Below, piece after piece: positions 52,828 to 61,738 of a stretch of DNA of 64,000 bases. The stretch is from Lachnoanaerobaculum gingivalis. GTDB taxonomy: Bacteria > Bacillota > Clostridia > Lachnospirales > Lachnospiraceae. Numbering within the stretch: the first letter of the stretch is position 1; every line of letters begins with the position of its first letter. Location of the stretch: positions 1-64,000 of the forward strand of contig NZ_RRCO01000008.1 in NCBI RefSeq assembly GCF_003862475.1, read 5' to 3'. The translations under genes were made by a program, and so were the position numbers. Under the pieces are notes generated by a model that saw only the letters and a list, made by a program, of their open reading frames with translations, was not told the DNA's origin and ran no database searches.

Positions 52828-54119
52828 CCTTTTCCCCCAAACTCTGCTATTACATCCAAAGTAATATTTATATCGTGAGCTGTATGTGCATTAGATATAA
52901 ATGCCGCCTCAAATTGACTTGGCGCCACATAAATACCGTTCTCTCTTAAAAAGCTGTAATAGCTTGCATATTTATCAAGATCACAGCTTAATACATCCTC
53001 ATAGCATTCTACATTCTTTGATGTAAAAAACACCGACAACAAAGAACCCACTCTGTTTATATGTATTTTTTTCTCATCCTTGTTCATTATCTTTTCTATG
53101 CCTTCAGCCAAAAGCTTAGCATTTTCATCTATATTTGCATAAATCTCAGGATTTTGAAACAATACTTCAAGAGTTGCAATACCCGCTGTTGTTGCTATCG
53201 GATTTCCACTCAGAGTACCCGCCTGATATACATCTCCAATGGGACTGATATGAGCCATTATTTCTTTCTTTCCACCATAAGCCGCAAGTGGCATACCTCC
53301 ACCTACTATCTTGCCTACAGTAATCAAATCCGGCTTTATTCCGAAGTATTCACAGGCTCCTCCCTTTGCCAGTCTAAATCCTGTAATAACTTCATCAAAT
53401 ATCAAAAGAGCGTTATTCTTTTTTGTGATTTCTCTAAGAAATTCAAGGAATCCGTCCTTTGGAGGGATAACACCCATATTTGCCGCTACAGGCTCCACAA
53501 TAACCGCCGCAATCTTATCATTATATTTATCAAATAATGCTTTGACGCTTTCTTTATCATTAAACTCCGCAACAACGGTATTTTTTGCATAGTCATTAGG
53601 TACTCCACCGCTTGAAGAAATTGCCTCTGTAAGCACACCGCTTCCTGCTTTTACCAAAAGTCCGTCAGAATGTCCATGATAACAACCTGTGAATTTTAAA
53701 ATAAGGTCCCTATTTGTATATCCTCTTGCAAGTCTTATGGCACTCATTGTAGCCTCAGTGCCTGAATTTACCAGTCTTACCTGCTCCATAACAGGCATTG
53801 CTTCATTTATCATTTCAGCCAATATATACTCCTTCTTTGTAGGAGCGCCGAAGCTGAGGCCTTTTTTTAATGCTTTTTTCACCTTTTCAAGTACATATGG
53901 ATGAGCGCTCCCTAGTATTGCAGGTCCCCATGAGCATACATAATCTATATATTCATTGCCATCCACATCAAATATTTTTGATCCTAAAGCTGATTTTATA
54001 AATACCGGATCTCTGTGTACCGCCCTTGCCGCACGAACCGGTGAATTTACACCGCCCGGAATATATTTTTTTGATATATCAAAATATTTTTCCGATTTTT
54101 TATAATCCCTTGATTGCAT
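52824..54119 (-). CDS. hemL: Glutamate-1-semialdehyde 2,1-aminomutase
   Basis: The 431-residue PLP enzyme converts glutamate-1-semialdehyde to 5-aminolevulinate. It shows IPGGVNSPVRA, VNSGTEATMSAIRLARG, IFDEVITGFR, and the PLP Lys in TVGKIVGGGMPLAAYGG. Length matches the family. SD AAAGGGG is present, and its start lies inside the end of the cobA-hemD gene (20-base overlap), indicating tight coupling. It overlaps hemA by four bases. Confidence 0.97.
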   Translation of the reverse strand: MQSRDYKKSEKYFDISKKYIPGGVNSPVRAARAVHRDPVFIKSALGSKIFDVDGNEYIDYVCSWGPAILGSAHPYVLEKVKKALKKGLSFGAPTKKEYILAEMINEAMPVMEQVRLVNSGTEATMSAIRLARGYTNRDLILKFTGCYHGHSDGLLVKAGSGVLTEAISSSGGVPNDYAKNTVVAEFNDKESVKALFDKYNDKIAAVIVEPVAANMGVIPPKDGFLEFLREITKKNNALLIFDEVITGFRLAKGGACEYFGIKPDLITVGKIVGGGMPLAAYGGKKEIMAHISPIGDVYQAGTLSGNPIATTAGIATLEVLFQNPEIYANIDENAKLLAEGIEKIMNKDEKKIHINRVGSLLSVFFTSKNVECYEDVLSCDLDKYASYYSFLRENGIYVAPSQFEAAFISNAHTAHDINITLDVIAEFGGKG

Positions 54120-55593
54120 CTACTATCCCCTTTACATCATATTGTTTTGCTGTAATCAATTCCTCTATACCAAATTCTCTAAGAGCCTTTGTTGTTACAG
54201 GCCCTATCGATACCACTCTTTTTAAAAGAGCGGTTTTATCCTCTATCATTTCACACAAAGCCTTGGCGGCACTTGCACTTGCCACGACCACATAATCAAA
54301 TTTCTTTATTTCCTTATTGAGCTCGAAACTTCTTCTGTAGTCAATAATTGTGTCATAGACAGGAATATCACTGAATTCTATACCTGCTTCTCTTAGGCCT
54401 CTTGGTAGATTGTCATTTCCAAGCTTTGCTCTTAGCATAAGCACTCTGCTGTTTTTATCAAGCTTTGGCAAAATTTCTGCCAAAAAGCTTTTGGAGTCAA
54501 ACTTACTTGGAACAAAATCTGCATTTATTCCGTATTTTTTAAGCGCCTCAGAGCTTCCGCTACCTATTACACAAATCTTTTTATTGCATAGGCTTCTGAT
54601 ATCGATATCGTAGCTTTTTATCTTTTCAAAAAATATATCCACACCGTTTGAGCTGGTAAATAAAATATGTGTGGCAAGTTCAAGCTGTGAAACAAAAGTA
54701 TTTTTATCAATTTCTATCTCTTTTGTAGCAATCACGCTCATCTCACAAGTATTTGCTCCGAGATTTTTAAACTCAGGTGACATCTTTTCCACCAAACCCT
54801 TGGTCGCAGTCAAGAGTATATTTTTACCTGAAAGCGGTAATGTATGTTTTTGGAAAAAGGTAAGATTTTTTTTACATACATCTCCCACTACTATAAGTGC
54901 CGGAGAAATAATATTTTCTCTTTTTGAAATCTCTTCTATATTTGAGAGTTTACCTCTGAATACTCTTTGGTTATATCTGGTTCCGTTCTCAATTACAGCA
55001 GCTCCGATATCCGAATTCATTCCGTTTGACAACAAACCTTGTACTATCAAACTTAAGTTTGATATTCCCATCAAAAATACCAGGCTGCCCTCAAGCCTTG
55101 CTATATTTTTAAAATTTAAATCAAGTTCTTCTCCCTGCTTTTTATGGCCGGTGAATACATGAAATTCTGCCGCTTCTCCCCTGAATGTAACAGGTATTCC
55201 GGCATATCCAAGACCTGCATAAAACGAGCTGACTCCATGCACTATTTCAAAATCAATATTTCTTTCTAAAAGATACTCGGCCTCTTCACCGCCTCTACCA
55301 AAAATATAGGGGTCACCCCCCTTTAGTCTGACTACATATTCACCTGTAAGTGCGTGTTCTGCAATAGTCTCATTTATTTTATCCTGTGTAAGATAATGAT
55401 TTCCCGATATCTTACCTGCATATATAAGCTTTGCGCTCATCTTCACCCTGTTTAATATGGTGGGATTTACCAGATTGTCATAGACTATAACATCTGCAGT
55501 TTCGATACATTCACATGCCCTTACTGTAAGCAATTTTTCATCTCCGGGTCCAACACCTACCAGTGATACACATTTTTTTTCTTTATCAAACAT
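54100..55593 (-). CDS. cobA-hemD: Fused uroporphyrinogen-III methyltransferase/synthase
   Basis: The 497-residue protein joins two enzymes. Residues 1-240 are the SAM methyltransferase that makes precorrin-2 (VGVGPGDEKLLTVRA, LKGGDPYIFGRGGEE, FLMGIS). Residues about 250-497 are uroporphyrinogen-III synthase, which closes and inverts ring D (ILLTATKG, LFTSSNGVDIFFE, VVASASAAKALCE). Such fusions are common in clostridia with cobalamin or siroheme synthesis and channel hydroxymethylbilane to precorrin-2. It overlaps hemC by eight bases and hemL by 20. Confidence 0.95.
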   Translation of the reverse strand: MFDKEKKCVSLVGVGPGDEKLLTVRACECIETADVIVYDNLVNPTILNRVKMSAKLIYAGKISGNHYLTQDKINETIAEHALTGEYVVRLKGGDPYIFGRGGEEAEYLLERNIDFEIVHGVSSFYAGLGYAGIPVTFRGEAAEFHVFTGHKKQGEELDLNFKNIARLEGSLVFLMGISNLSLIVQGLLSNGMNSDIGAAVIENGTRYNQRVFRGKLSNIEEISKRENIISPALIVVGDVCKKNLTFFQKHTLPLSGKNILLTATKGLVEKMSPEFKNLGANTCEMSVIATKEIEIDKNTFVSQLELATHILFTSSNGVDIFFEKIKSYDIDIRSLCNKKICVIGSGSSEALKKYGINADFVPSKFDSKSFLAEILPKLDKNSRVLMLRAKLGNDNLPRGLREAGIEFSDIPVYDTIIDYRRSFELNKEIKKFDYVVVASASAAKALCEMIEDKTALLKRVVSIGPVTTKALREFGIEELITAKQYDVKGIVDAIKGL

Positions 55594-56515
55594 TTTCCCT
55601 CTTTAATTTGCCTGCCAATTCCTCTATGGCAATCAGCAATTTTTCTAATATCTTTTCTATATTATCGGCTTCCATATATTTACCGTCAAAGTAAGCTTTT
55701 ATGCTATATTTTTCTGAAGCGACGGATATAAAAATACCTGCACTTGTATGACAGTCAGCCTGCAATACACTTAAATACCTTCTCTCTGCAACAAATAAAG
55801 ACTCACATTCTTTATCCTGTATTTTTTCAAGTATCTTTACCATATCATTATTTGCATATTCTGCACATAGTATTCCTTGTGCAGGTGCCGGCAATATATC
55901 ACATTCCTTGATATCAAAAAGACTTATCTTATACAAAATATCCTTATATTCTCCGGCATATTTATTATCGGATAAAAGCCTGTCAATACCGGCTTTTGCC
56001 AAAATAACTCCATCCACTTCACCCGAAAATATCTTTCCTATTCTGGTGATCACATTTCCTCTGATTGGAAATATTTCAATATCCTTATTTAAAATTCTTA
56101 GCTGTTCGGATCTTCTTTTTGAGCTTGTACCTATTCTAAATCCCTTTGGTAAGTTTCTTATATCTGTATTTAAACCTTTTTTAACTACAAGAATATCATT
56201 GACTGCCGCTCTTTTTAAAACCGGCATAAGCTTTAATCTGTTATCAAACTCTAAGGGAAGATCCTTGGCTGAATGCACCGCCAGATCTATATCTCCATTT
56301 ATCAGTGCTTCTTCCAGCTCCTTTGTAAATAAACCTTTTCCCCCTATTTCCTGTAATGAAATATCAAGCCTTTTATCACCTACAGTATTCATAGGAACAT
56401 ACTCTATTTTTATATGGGGGAAGCTATTTATTATAGCATCCCCCACCAATTTGCTCTGTGCCAGTGCCAAAGCACTTTTTCTTGTACCTATTCTTATTGT
56501 ATCTTTATGAAACAT
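55586..56515 (-). CDS. hemC: Porphobilinogen deaminase (hydroxymethylbilane synthase)
   Basis: The 309-residue enzyme polymerises four porphobilinogen units. IRIGTRKSALALAQ, TVGDKRLD, AVHSAKDLP, and IGTSSKRRSEQL are typical. The dipyrromethane cofactor Cys lies in LQADCHTSAG, which differs from the more usual GGCQVP surroundings. ATG 56515 is chosen, with GAGGCGG upstream; a start six codons earlier is possible. It overlaps the cbiK end by eleven bases. Confidence 0.95.
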   Translation of the reverse strand: MFHKDTIRIGTRKSALALAQSKLVGDAIINSFPHIKIEYVPMNTVGDKRLDISLQEIGGKGLFTKELEEALINGDIDLAVHSAKDLPLEFDNRLKLMPVLKRAAVNDILVVKKGLNTDIRNLPKGFRIGTSSKRRSEQLRILNKDIEIFPIRGNVITRIGKIFSGEVDGVILAKAGIDRLLSDNKYAGEYKDILYKISLFDIKECDILPAPAQGILCAEYANNDMVKILEKIQDKECESLFVAERRYLSVLQADCHTSAGIFISVASEKYSIKAYFDGKYMEADNIEKILEKLLIAIEELAGKLKRENV

Positions 56516-57275
56516 ATACCGCCTCATTTGCATGCTTAAGTATAAGATTTCTTACAAAATCATATTCTCCAAGTCCTTTAAGTTCAAAACTCACATTTTT
56601 CCCTCTTTCTTCAAGAATCGTTTTGAAGCTTTCATCATCACCTGCCATATCATTCTTTGCATGATCGCCTGCCACTATCATAAAAGGTGACAGATGAACA
56701 TACTTATATTCAGAAAGCTCCGGTAGAATATCTTCAATATAAGGATACCCCTCTACACAGGCTATATGTATATCATCTCTTCCCGTATCTACAAATCTGT
56801 TCCTAAGCTGTTCATATATCTCATTTGCTTCATGGTCCGAACCATGCCCCATCAAAAGATATGCACTGTCAGCTTCTTTATTGTAGATCTCATCCAGTTC
56901 CTTTATGATGCAATTGAAGTCATCATCATTTTCCAAAAGTGCAGCCCCTATTTTTATTTTCTTAAATCTGTCCTTATAGCTTAATACTGCATCCTTGACT
57001 TTATTATGTTCCACACCGTTTATAATATGAGTACTTATCACCAATAATTCTTCCACGCCTTCTTGTACAGCCTCATCCAAGGCTTCTTTTATATTGTTGA
57101 TATGTAAATTCTCACGACGTTTTAATTTCGACCTGATAATATCGCTTGTCCAAGCTCTGATAAAGATACTGTCATTAAAGGCTTCTCTTATATCATTTTC
57201 TATCACATCTATTGTCTTTTTTCTGGTGTCCTCATGTGTTGTTCCAAAACTTGCAACTATAACTCCCTTTTTCAT
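56505..57275 (-). CDS. cbiK: Sirohydrochlorin cobaltochelatase CbiK
   Basis: The 256-residue enzyme inserts cobalt (or iron) into sirohydrochlorin. It belongs to the CbiK class: [17 protein letters not shown], the metal-binding His segments [13 protein letters not shown] and [11 protein letters not shown], and CVEGYP. No signal peptide is visible, so it is cytoplasmic. It overlaps hemB by four bases. Its presence between hemB and hemC argues that the operon serves the anaerobic cobalamin route. Confidence 0.9.
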   Translation of the reverse strand: MKKGVIVASFGTTHEDTRKKTIDVIENDIREAFNDSIFIRAWTSDIIRSKLKRRENLHINNIKEALDEAVQEGVEELLVISTHIINGVEHNKVKDAVLSYKDRFKKIKIGAALLENDDDFNCIIKELDEIYNKEADSAYLLMGHGSDHEANEIYEQLRNRFVDTGRDDIHIACVEGYPYIEDILPELSEYKYVHLSPFMIVAGDHAKNDMAGDDESFKTILEERGKNVSFELKGLGEYDFVRNLILKHANEAVYVS

Positions 57276-58246
57276 CCTATTATCCCCTTATCTATGCATT
57301 TTGCCAATTCCTTCGCATAATATGTAATATAAATATCTGCTCCAGCTCTGAATGCCGATACCGCCATCTCACACATTATCTTTTCTTCATCTATAAAACC
57401 GTTATTGGCAGCGGACTTTACCATTGCGTATTCTCCACTGACTGAATATGCGGCTACCGGAACATTCGTAATCTCCTTGACTTTTGTCACTATATCCAAA
57501 AAGCTCATAGCCGGTTTTACCATTACAATATCGGCACCTTCTAAAATATCCTCTTCCACTTCCTTTAATGCTTCTCTGGAATTGTGCACATCCATCTGAT
57601 AGCTCTTCCTGTCACCGAAAGCAGGTGCGGAATCTGCCGCCGCTCTGAACGGACCGTAAAACGCAGAAGCATACTTTGCTGAGTATGCCATTATAGGAAT
57701 GTTTTTATATCCTTTATCATCTAAAATTGCTCTTATCTCTTCAACTCTGCCATCCATCATATCTGAAGGAGCCACCATATCGGCTCCGGCTTCTACCTGT
57801 GAAAGAGCAATCTTTGCAAGATACTTTATTGTTGTGTCATTATCTACATCACTTCCGTTTAATATTCCGCAATGCCCGTGTGAAGTATACTCGCACATAC
57901 ATACATCACCTATTACATAAATCCCCGGATATTTTTTCTTTATATATCTGATTGCCTCCTGAACAATACCGTGGTCATGGTATGCTTCACTGCCTACTTC
58001 ATCTTTATGCTTTGGTATACCAAAGAGCATTACAGCACTGACTCCTGCATCTAAAAGTTCTTCTATTACACTGTCACATCTGTCTATGCTCATTCTATAC
58101 TGTCCCGGCATGGACTCTATTTCTTCAAATATATTTTCTCCATCTTCAAAAAACATAGGATAAATAAGGGCGTCCTTGCTTATCCTCGTTTCTCTGACCA
58201 TATTTCTTATACCTGCATTTGCTCTCAGTCTTCTGGTCCTAAACAT
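57272..58246 (-). CDS. hemB: Porphobilinogen synthase
   Basis: The 324-residue enzyme condenses two 5-aminolevulinates. The zinc-binding cysteines lie in [14 protein letters not shown], and the Schiff-base lysines are in [15 protein letters not shown] and [11 protein letters not shown]. This is a zinc-type rather than magnesium-only enzyme. SD GGGAGG precedes the ATG. It follows the siroheme synthase-like gene after 14 bases. Confidence 0.97.
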   Translation of the reverse strand: MFRTRRLRANAGIRNMVRETRISKDALIYPMFFEDGENIFEEIESMPGQYRMSIDRCDSVIEELLDAGVSAVMLFGIPKHKDEVGSEAYHDHGIVQEAIRYIKKKYPGIYVIGDVCMCEYTSHGHCGILNGSDVDNDTTIKYLAKIALSQVEAGADMVAPSDMMDGRVEEIRAILDDKGYKNIPIMAYSAKYASAFYGPFRAAADSAPAFGDRKSYQMDVHNSREALKEVEEDILEGADIVMVKPAMSFLDIVTKVKEITNVPVAAYSVSGEYAMVKSAANNGFIDEEKIMCEMAVSAFRAGADIYITYYAKELAKCIDKGIIG

Positions 58247-58260
58247 ATGTCCTCCCTGTT

Positions 58261-58767
58261 TCAGTCAAAATCTTCCTGCTTCGGATTTTCTTCCTGCTCT
58301 CTCCTACATTCCTCAACTATATCTTTTATGTTATATCTGATTGCGCTTGCTACCCTTCTTGCCAACTTATGGTTACTTCCGGATGATGTTACTCCTATCA
58401 CCATCTCTTCCTCTGTAACAATCCCCGGAAAATAGAAATCACAATTTTTATAATTCGAGGCATCATTTACTATAACACCGGCTTTTTTACAATCCCACAC
58501 TATCTTTTCATTCAGCTCCTTGTCATTGGTAGCGGCTATAACATAGTCAACACCTACAACATCCGAACTGTCATAAGCTCTTTCCTTTAAAATCAACCTG
58601 TCATCCTGCAAATCCATTATAGTCACTGCTATAGACTTTGCTACGACTATTATTTTGCAACCGAACTCCTTAAGTTTCAGAATTCTTCTTGCAGCTATAT
58701 TTCCGGCCCCTACCACCAGAAATGTCTTTTTACTTATATCAATAAACAGCGGAAAATACTTTGCCAT
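58261..58767 (-). CDS. Precorrin-2 dehydrogenase (siroheme synthase N-domain)
   Basis: The 168-residue protein is the NAD-dependent Met8/CysG N-terminal domain: [17 protein letters not shown] is the Rossmann loop, and [14 protein letters not shown] and [19 protein letters not shown] follow. It oxidises precorrin-2 to sirohydrochlorin; the family may also chelate iron, but the helical C-domain is short here (residues about 118-168), so metal insertion may fall to CbiK. SD AGAAGGAGG is strong. It is the first gene of the tetrapyrrole operon. Confidence 0.92.
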   Translation of the reverse strand: MAKYFPLFIDISKKTFLVVGAGNIAARRILKLKEFGCKIIVVAKSIAVTIMDLQDDRLILKERAYDSSDVVGVDYVIAATNDKELNEKIVWDCKKAGVIVNDASNYKNCDFYFPGIVTEEEMVIGVTSSGSNHKLARRVASAIRYNIKDIVEECRREQEENPKQEDFD

Positions 58768-58799
58768 ATCATCCTCCTTCTACATAGAATCATGTCCAT

Positions 58800-58808
58800 A
58801 TTATAACA
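58800..58808 (-). promoter_or_regulatory. Extended -10 promoter of the tetrapyrrole operon
   Basis: On the minus strand the sequence TGTTATAAT is a perfect extended -10 box. The -35 region is poor, which extended -10 promoters tolerate. The start near 58793 gives a leader of about 26 bases before the first gene. Confidence 0.55.
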
Positions 58809-58867
58809 TATATTAATATAAATATTATCGAAAATATATTGCAAGAATATAAATGTTCATCAAAAAA

Positions 58868-58885
58868 AGCAGGGATTAGCCTGCT
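58868..58885 (-). terminator. Upstream hairpin terminator, possible attenuator
   Basis: AGCAGG (58868-58873) and CCTGCT (58880-58885) form a stem with a six-base loop; on the minus strand TTTTTTT follows. No gene lies upstream on this strand. Two promoter-like pairs are found just upstream: TTGATA/TATAAT (58930-58903) and TTGAAG/TATACT (58948-58921), each with 16-base spacing. Transcripts from them would stop after 35-50 bases unless read-through occurs into the tetrapyrrole operon. Confidence 0.5.
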
Positions 58886-58956
58886 GTAATAAAATAATTT
58901 ATATTATACTACTTACTTTTAGTATATCAAAATAATATTAGTCTTCAATCACAGTA

Positions 58957-58984
58957 TTGTAATAAAATTTGTAATTGGTATAAT
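58957..58984 (+). promoter_or_regulatory. Promoter of the second Rpn-type gene
   Basis: A TTGTAA (58957-58962) and a TATAAT (58979-58984) with extended TGG are 16 bases apart, placing the start near 58991 and giving a ~120-base leader before the gene at 59111. Confidence 0.45.
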
Positions 58985-59110
58985 AAACATATAAACGGAT
59001 TTAACAATAATCCCACATGGCTTTTTTCTAAAATTTCTATACTTATATTCTTAAGTTTCACCGTAACGTGGATTCAAAAATATTTCTTTGATATAATAAA
59101 GGAGCGAGAT

Positions 59111-60016
59111 ATGCAAGAGAAAGATATATCACAAAAGATGTTGGAACAATTCAATGATGTCTTTTCAGACATAGTAAATGTACTTTTATTTAATGGTGAG
59201 AATGTAGTGGATGAAAATTCTCTACTTGATACACCTACAACCGGCATGCTAAAGATTGACGGTAGAGTTCATTCTCAGGATAGAGATGTTGCCAAGTATT
59301 GGCAACACAGCCTTATAAATATTGCTTTGTTCGGTTTTGAAAATCAAACCGTACCTGATAAGTTGATGCCTTTAAGAGTAATCAGCTATGACGGTACCGA
59401 GTATGGACGACAAACTAAAAAGCGATACCGATATAAAACTAAATACCCCGTGATTACCTTGGTATTATATTTAGGATATAAAAAAAGATGGAACTATCCG
59501 ATTAATATAATCGATATAGTTAAAGTTGATGACAGATTAAAACCTTTTGTCAATGATTATAGAATCAATCTTTTTGAGATAGCATATCTGGATGAGGAAA
59601 AGACAGCATTATTTAAAAGTGATTTCAGGATTCTGGTGGATTATTTACATCAATTGCGGACAAACAACTCATATAATCCAAAAGATTATACAATAAAGCA
59701 TATAAATGAATTGCTTACCCTTATGTCCGTTATGACAGGGGATAAAAGATTTGAAGATTCGATAAATGAAGCTAATGAAAAGGAGGCAAAATATATGTGT
59801 GAAGTTCTTGATATTATTGAAAATAGAGGGATTGAAAAAGGATTGGAAAAAGGTCTGGAAGAAGGTCTGGAGAAGGGCAGACAGGAAGGTGCCGATATGG
59901 TCAGTAAGCTTAATGAACTGCTGTTAAACGAAGGCAATATTGATAAACTTCGCAAAGCCAACACCGACAAAGATTACAGATATAAGTTGTTAAGGGAATA
60001 TAATATATTGCAGTAA
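59111..60016 (+). CDS. Rpn-type PD-(D/E)XK nuclease/transposase-like protein (copy 2)
   Basis: The 301-residue protein aligns by eye with the copy at 18777-19640 along its whole length: both open MQxKDIxxKMLE, share the nuclease core around ALFGFENQTVPDKLMPLR, and continue with DYRINLFEIAYL. The C-terminal linker here is expanded to GIEKGLEKGLEEGLEKG, a Gly-Leu-Glu-Lys repeat that could expand or contract by slippage. Family members promote recombination or act in genome plasticity. SD AAAGGAG precedes the ATG. It is an isolated plus-strand gene between minus-strand operons, as expected for a mobile or duplicating gene. Confidence 0.85.
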   Translation: MQEKDISQKMLEQFNDVFSDIVNVLLFNGENVVDENSLLDTPTTGMLKIDGRVHSQDRDVAKYWQHSLINIALFGFENQTVPDKLMPLRVISYDGTEYGRQTKKRYRYKTKYPVITLVLYLGYKKRWNYPINIIDIVKVDDRLKPFVNDYRINLFEIAYLDEEKTALFKSDFRILVDYLHQLRTNNSYNPKDYTIKHINELLTLMSVMTGDKRFEDSINEANEKEAKYMCEVLDIIENRGIEKGLEKGLEEGLEKGRQEGADMVSKLNELLLNEGNIDKLRKANTDKDYRYKLLREYNILQ

Positions 60017-60077
60017 TGTTTTAATATATTATTTCCTGTAAATGTACTGAATAAATTTATATAAAATATTGGAACTG

Positions 60078-60127
60078 ATAAACCGGTGATAAAATCATAT
60101 TTCTTAACGATTCTATCACCGGTTTAT
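60078..60127. repeat. Perfect 14-base inverted repeat between convergent genes
   Basis: ATAAACCGGTGATA (60078-60091) and TATCACCGGTTTAT (60114-60127) are exact complements around a 22-base AT-rich loop. It sits in the 185-base gap between the second Rpn gene and the convergent PfkB operon. No T run follows on either strand, so it may stop both transcripts in another way or be a protein-binding or mobile-element end. Confidence 0.5.
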
Positions 60128-60201
60128 ACTGTACCCACTATATAAATTTTAAGCCATATCTGAATCATGAATACGTTGCTCATAAACAACGATGAAATAT
60201 A

Positions 60202-61089
60202 TTATCTTTCGCAAACCTCTTTTGCAAACGGAATACTTGGTGAGGCACCTTTTCTACTGACTGTTATACTTGCAGCCTTCGCGGCTTGTTTGAGTGTTTC
60301 CGATACATCTGTTCCTGCAACTATGCCGGCTATGAAATAACCTGTGAAAGTATCACCTGCTGCCGTAGTGTCAACAACATCAGCCTTGTATATTTCCTGC
60401 CTTATCTTCTGAGTCTTATCCACATATACAGAGCCCTTCTCTCCCAAAGTCAACACTATCTTCATTCCCGGGAACCTTTTTGTCAACTTCTCTATCAGCT
60501 CATCTTCACCTGTGTCTGAAGCTCCAAGTATATCCGCCGCCTCTATCTCATTCAGTATAAGATATTCCACCTTTTCCAAATCACATTCAAATATTTTTTC
60601 ATTTATAGGTGATGGGTTTAATACAATGCTCATTCCCCTTTTATATCCCTCATCTATAATAAATGAAAGATTACTCACCTCATTTTGAAGTAAAAGTATA
60701 TCTCCTTTATCAAAATCTTTTAATACCTCTTTGATAAAGTCAACACCTATATTTTGATTTGCACCTCCATATAAAAGTATGCAATTATTACCTGATCTGT
60801 TTTTTTGTATAATAGCATGTCCCGATGACATATCGTACCTTTTTATGTAAGATATATCGGCTCCTACATCTGAGAGTGCCTTCAACAGCATAGCTCCGTC
60901 TGCACTTCCGACTGCTCCGGCATGGTATACTTTAACTCCTGCCTTTGCCAATGCTATAGACTGGTTAAGCCCCTTTCCTCCACAAAATATATTCATATCT
61001 GTAGAAGAAATTGTCTCACCTTCTCTCACAAAATGGTCTACATCATATACATAATCCAGATTTAGTGAACCAAAATTAAGTACCTTCAT
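60202..61089 (-). CDS. PfkB-family carbohydrate kinase, ribokinase-like
   Basis: The 295-residue kinase shows the N-terminal GGKGLNQSIALAKAG and the C-terminal PfkB signature DTTAAGDTFTGYFIAG with the catalytic Asp, as in ribokinase. It phosphorylates a sugar or nucleoside with ATP; the exact sugar is unknown. ATG 61089 is preferred over an in-frame TTG six bases upstream; neither has a strong SD. It overlaps or nearly abuts the dhaL stop and is the last gene of an operon with mtnA, dhaK and dhaL. Confidence 0.9.
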   Translation of the reverse strand: MKVLNFGSLNLDYVYDVDHFVREGETISSTDMNIFCGGKGLNQSIALAKAGVKVYHAGAVGSADGAMLLKALSDVGADISYIKRYDMSSGHAIIQKNRSGNNCILLYGGANQNIGVDFIKEVLKDFDKGDILLLQNEVSNLSFIIDEGYKRGMSIVLNPSPINEKIFECDLEKVEYLILNEIEAADILGASDTGEDELIEKLTKRFPGMKIVLTLGEKGSVYVDKTQKIRQEIYKADVVDTTAAGDTFTGYFIAGIVAGTDVSETLKQAAKAASITVSRKGASPSIPFAKEVCER

Positions 61090-61091
61090 TG

Positions 61092-61730
61092 TCAACTCTT
61101 ACTTTCTAAAAATAAACATACTCCTTTTACCATCAGATAGCCTGCTACAGCACCCTGGTCTGCAATACCCTTGGCTTTAGCAGAAAATACCGCAGCCTTG
61201 CCAAACTTAGGAAGCATATCTTTTGTAGCTTCCACGCCTTCCTCGGCACCCTTTAGTGCTGCACTTGCTACATCAAACAAACTTCCATTTTCTGCTTCTT
61301 TTGCTCTTTCGCCTGCTACCACAAGTGCGTCATAGATTGTTCTATCTCCCGCCTCACATTTTCCTCTTTTCTTGATTCCTGCTGCAAAGCTTTCAAAATA
61401 CAATGCTAAATCTTTGGCGTCTATTTTATCCTTTTCATTTAATGACTTGCCGGCTTCCATTATACCGCTTGCCATCAATGTACCCATAGTAGACGGTACC
61501 ACTGAAGCCATCTTCATTCCTGCCTTAAACAATGTCTTTCCCACATTATTTTCTACTGTATTTTCTCTTATAAGATCAGGCATTGCACTGTAGCCCTTAC
61601 TCATAGTAAGCCCAAGATCACCGTCGCCCATATTTGCATCCATTGCACATAATTCATCTTTTTTCTCGACAAACACCTTAGCTATAGACTCAAATAATTC
61701 CGGAAAATCCTCTATTCTAATCTCTGTCAT
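61092..61730 (-). CDS. dhaL: Dihydroxyacetone kinase subunit DhaL-like
   Basis: The 212-residue helical protein binds nucleotide through Asp residues in DANMGDGDLGLTM (about residues 29-41), with GTLMASGIMEAG and CEAGDRTIYDAL following. DhaL carries ADP and phosphorylates the ketose bound covalently to DhaK. SD ATAGGAG is present. It follows dhaK after eight bases. No DhaM phosphocarrier is in the window, so phosphate may come from ATP or a DhaM elsewhere. Confidence 0.88.
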   Translation of the reverse strand: MTEIRIEDFPELFESIAKVFVEKKDELCAMDANMGDGDLGLTMSKGYSAMPDLIRENTVENNVGKTLFKAGMKMASVVPSTMGTLMASGIMEAGKSLNEKDKIDAKDLALYFESFAAGIKKRGKCEAGDRTIYDALVVAGERAKEAENGSLFDVASAALKGAEEGVEATKDMLPKFGKAAVFSAKAKGIADQGAVAGYLMVKGVCLFLESKS

Positions 61731-61738
61731 AACAACTC

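Noticed and set aside
55908-56510. 200-codon plus-strand open frame opposite hemC
   Set aside because: It is a hydrophobic, Ser/Leu/Phe-rich shadow of hemC with no SD or family resemblance.
59089-59097. Extended -10-like TGATATAAT just before the second Rpn gene
   Set aside because: Its start site would fall inside the SD, making the message leaderless despite a good SD; the promoter at 58957-58984 fits better.
58768-59110. Cobalamin riboswitch before the tetrapyrrole operon
   Set aside because: The space between promoter and first gene is too short and no B12-box-like conserved pattern is visible.
61092-61730. FakA-type fatty acid kinase for the DegV proteins
   Set aside because: The protein is only a DhaL-length domain and is paired with dhaK; FakA is much longer.
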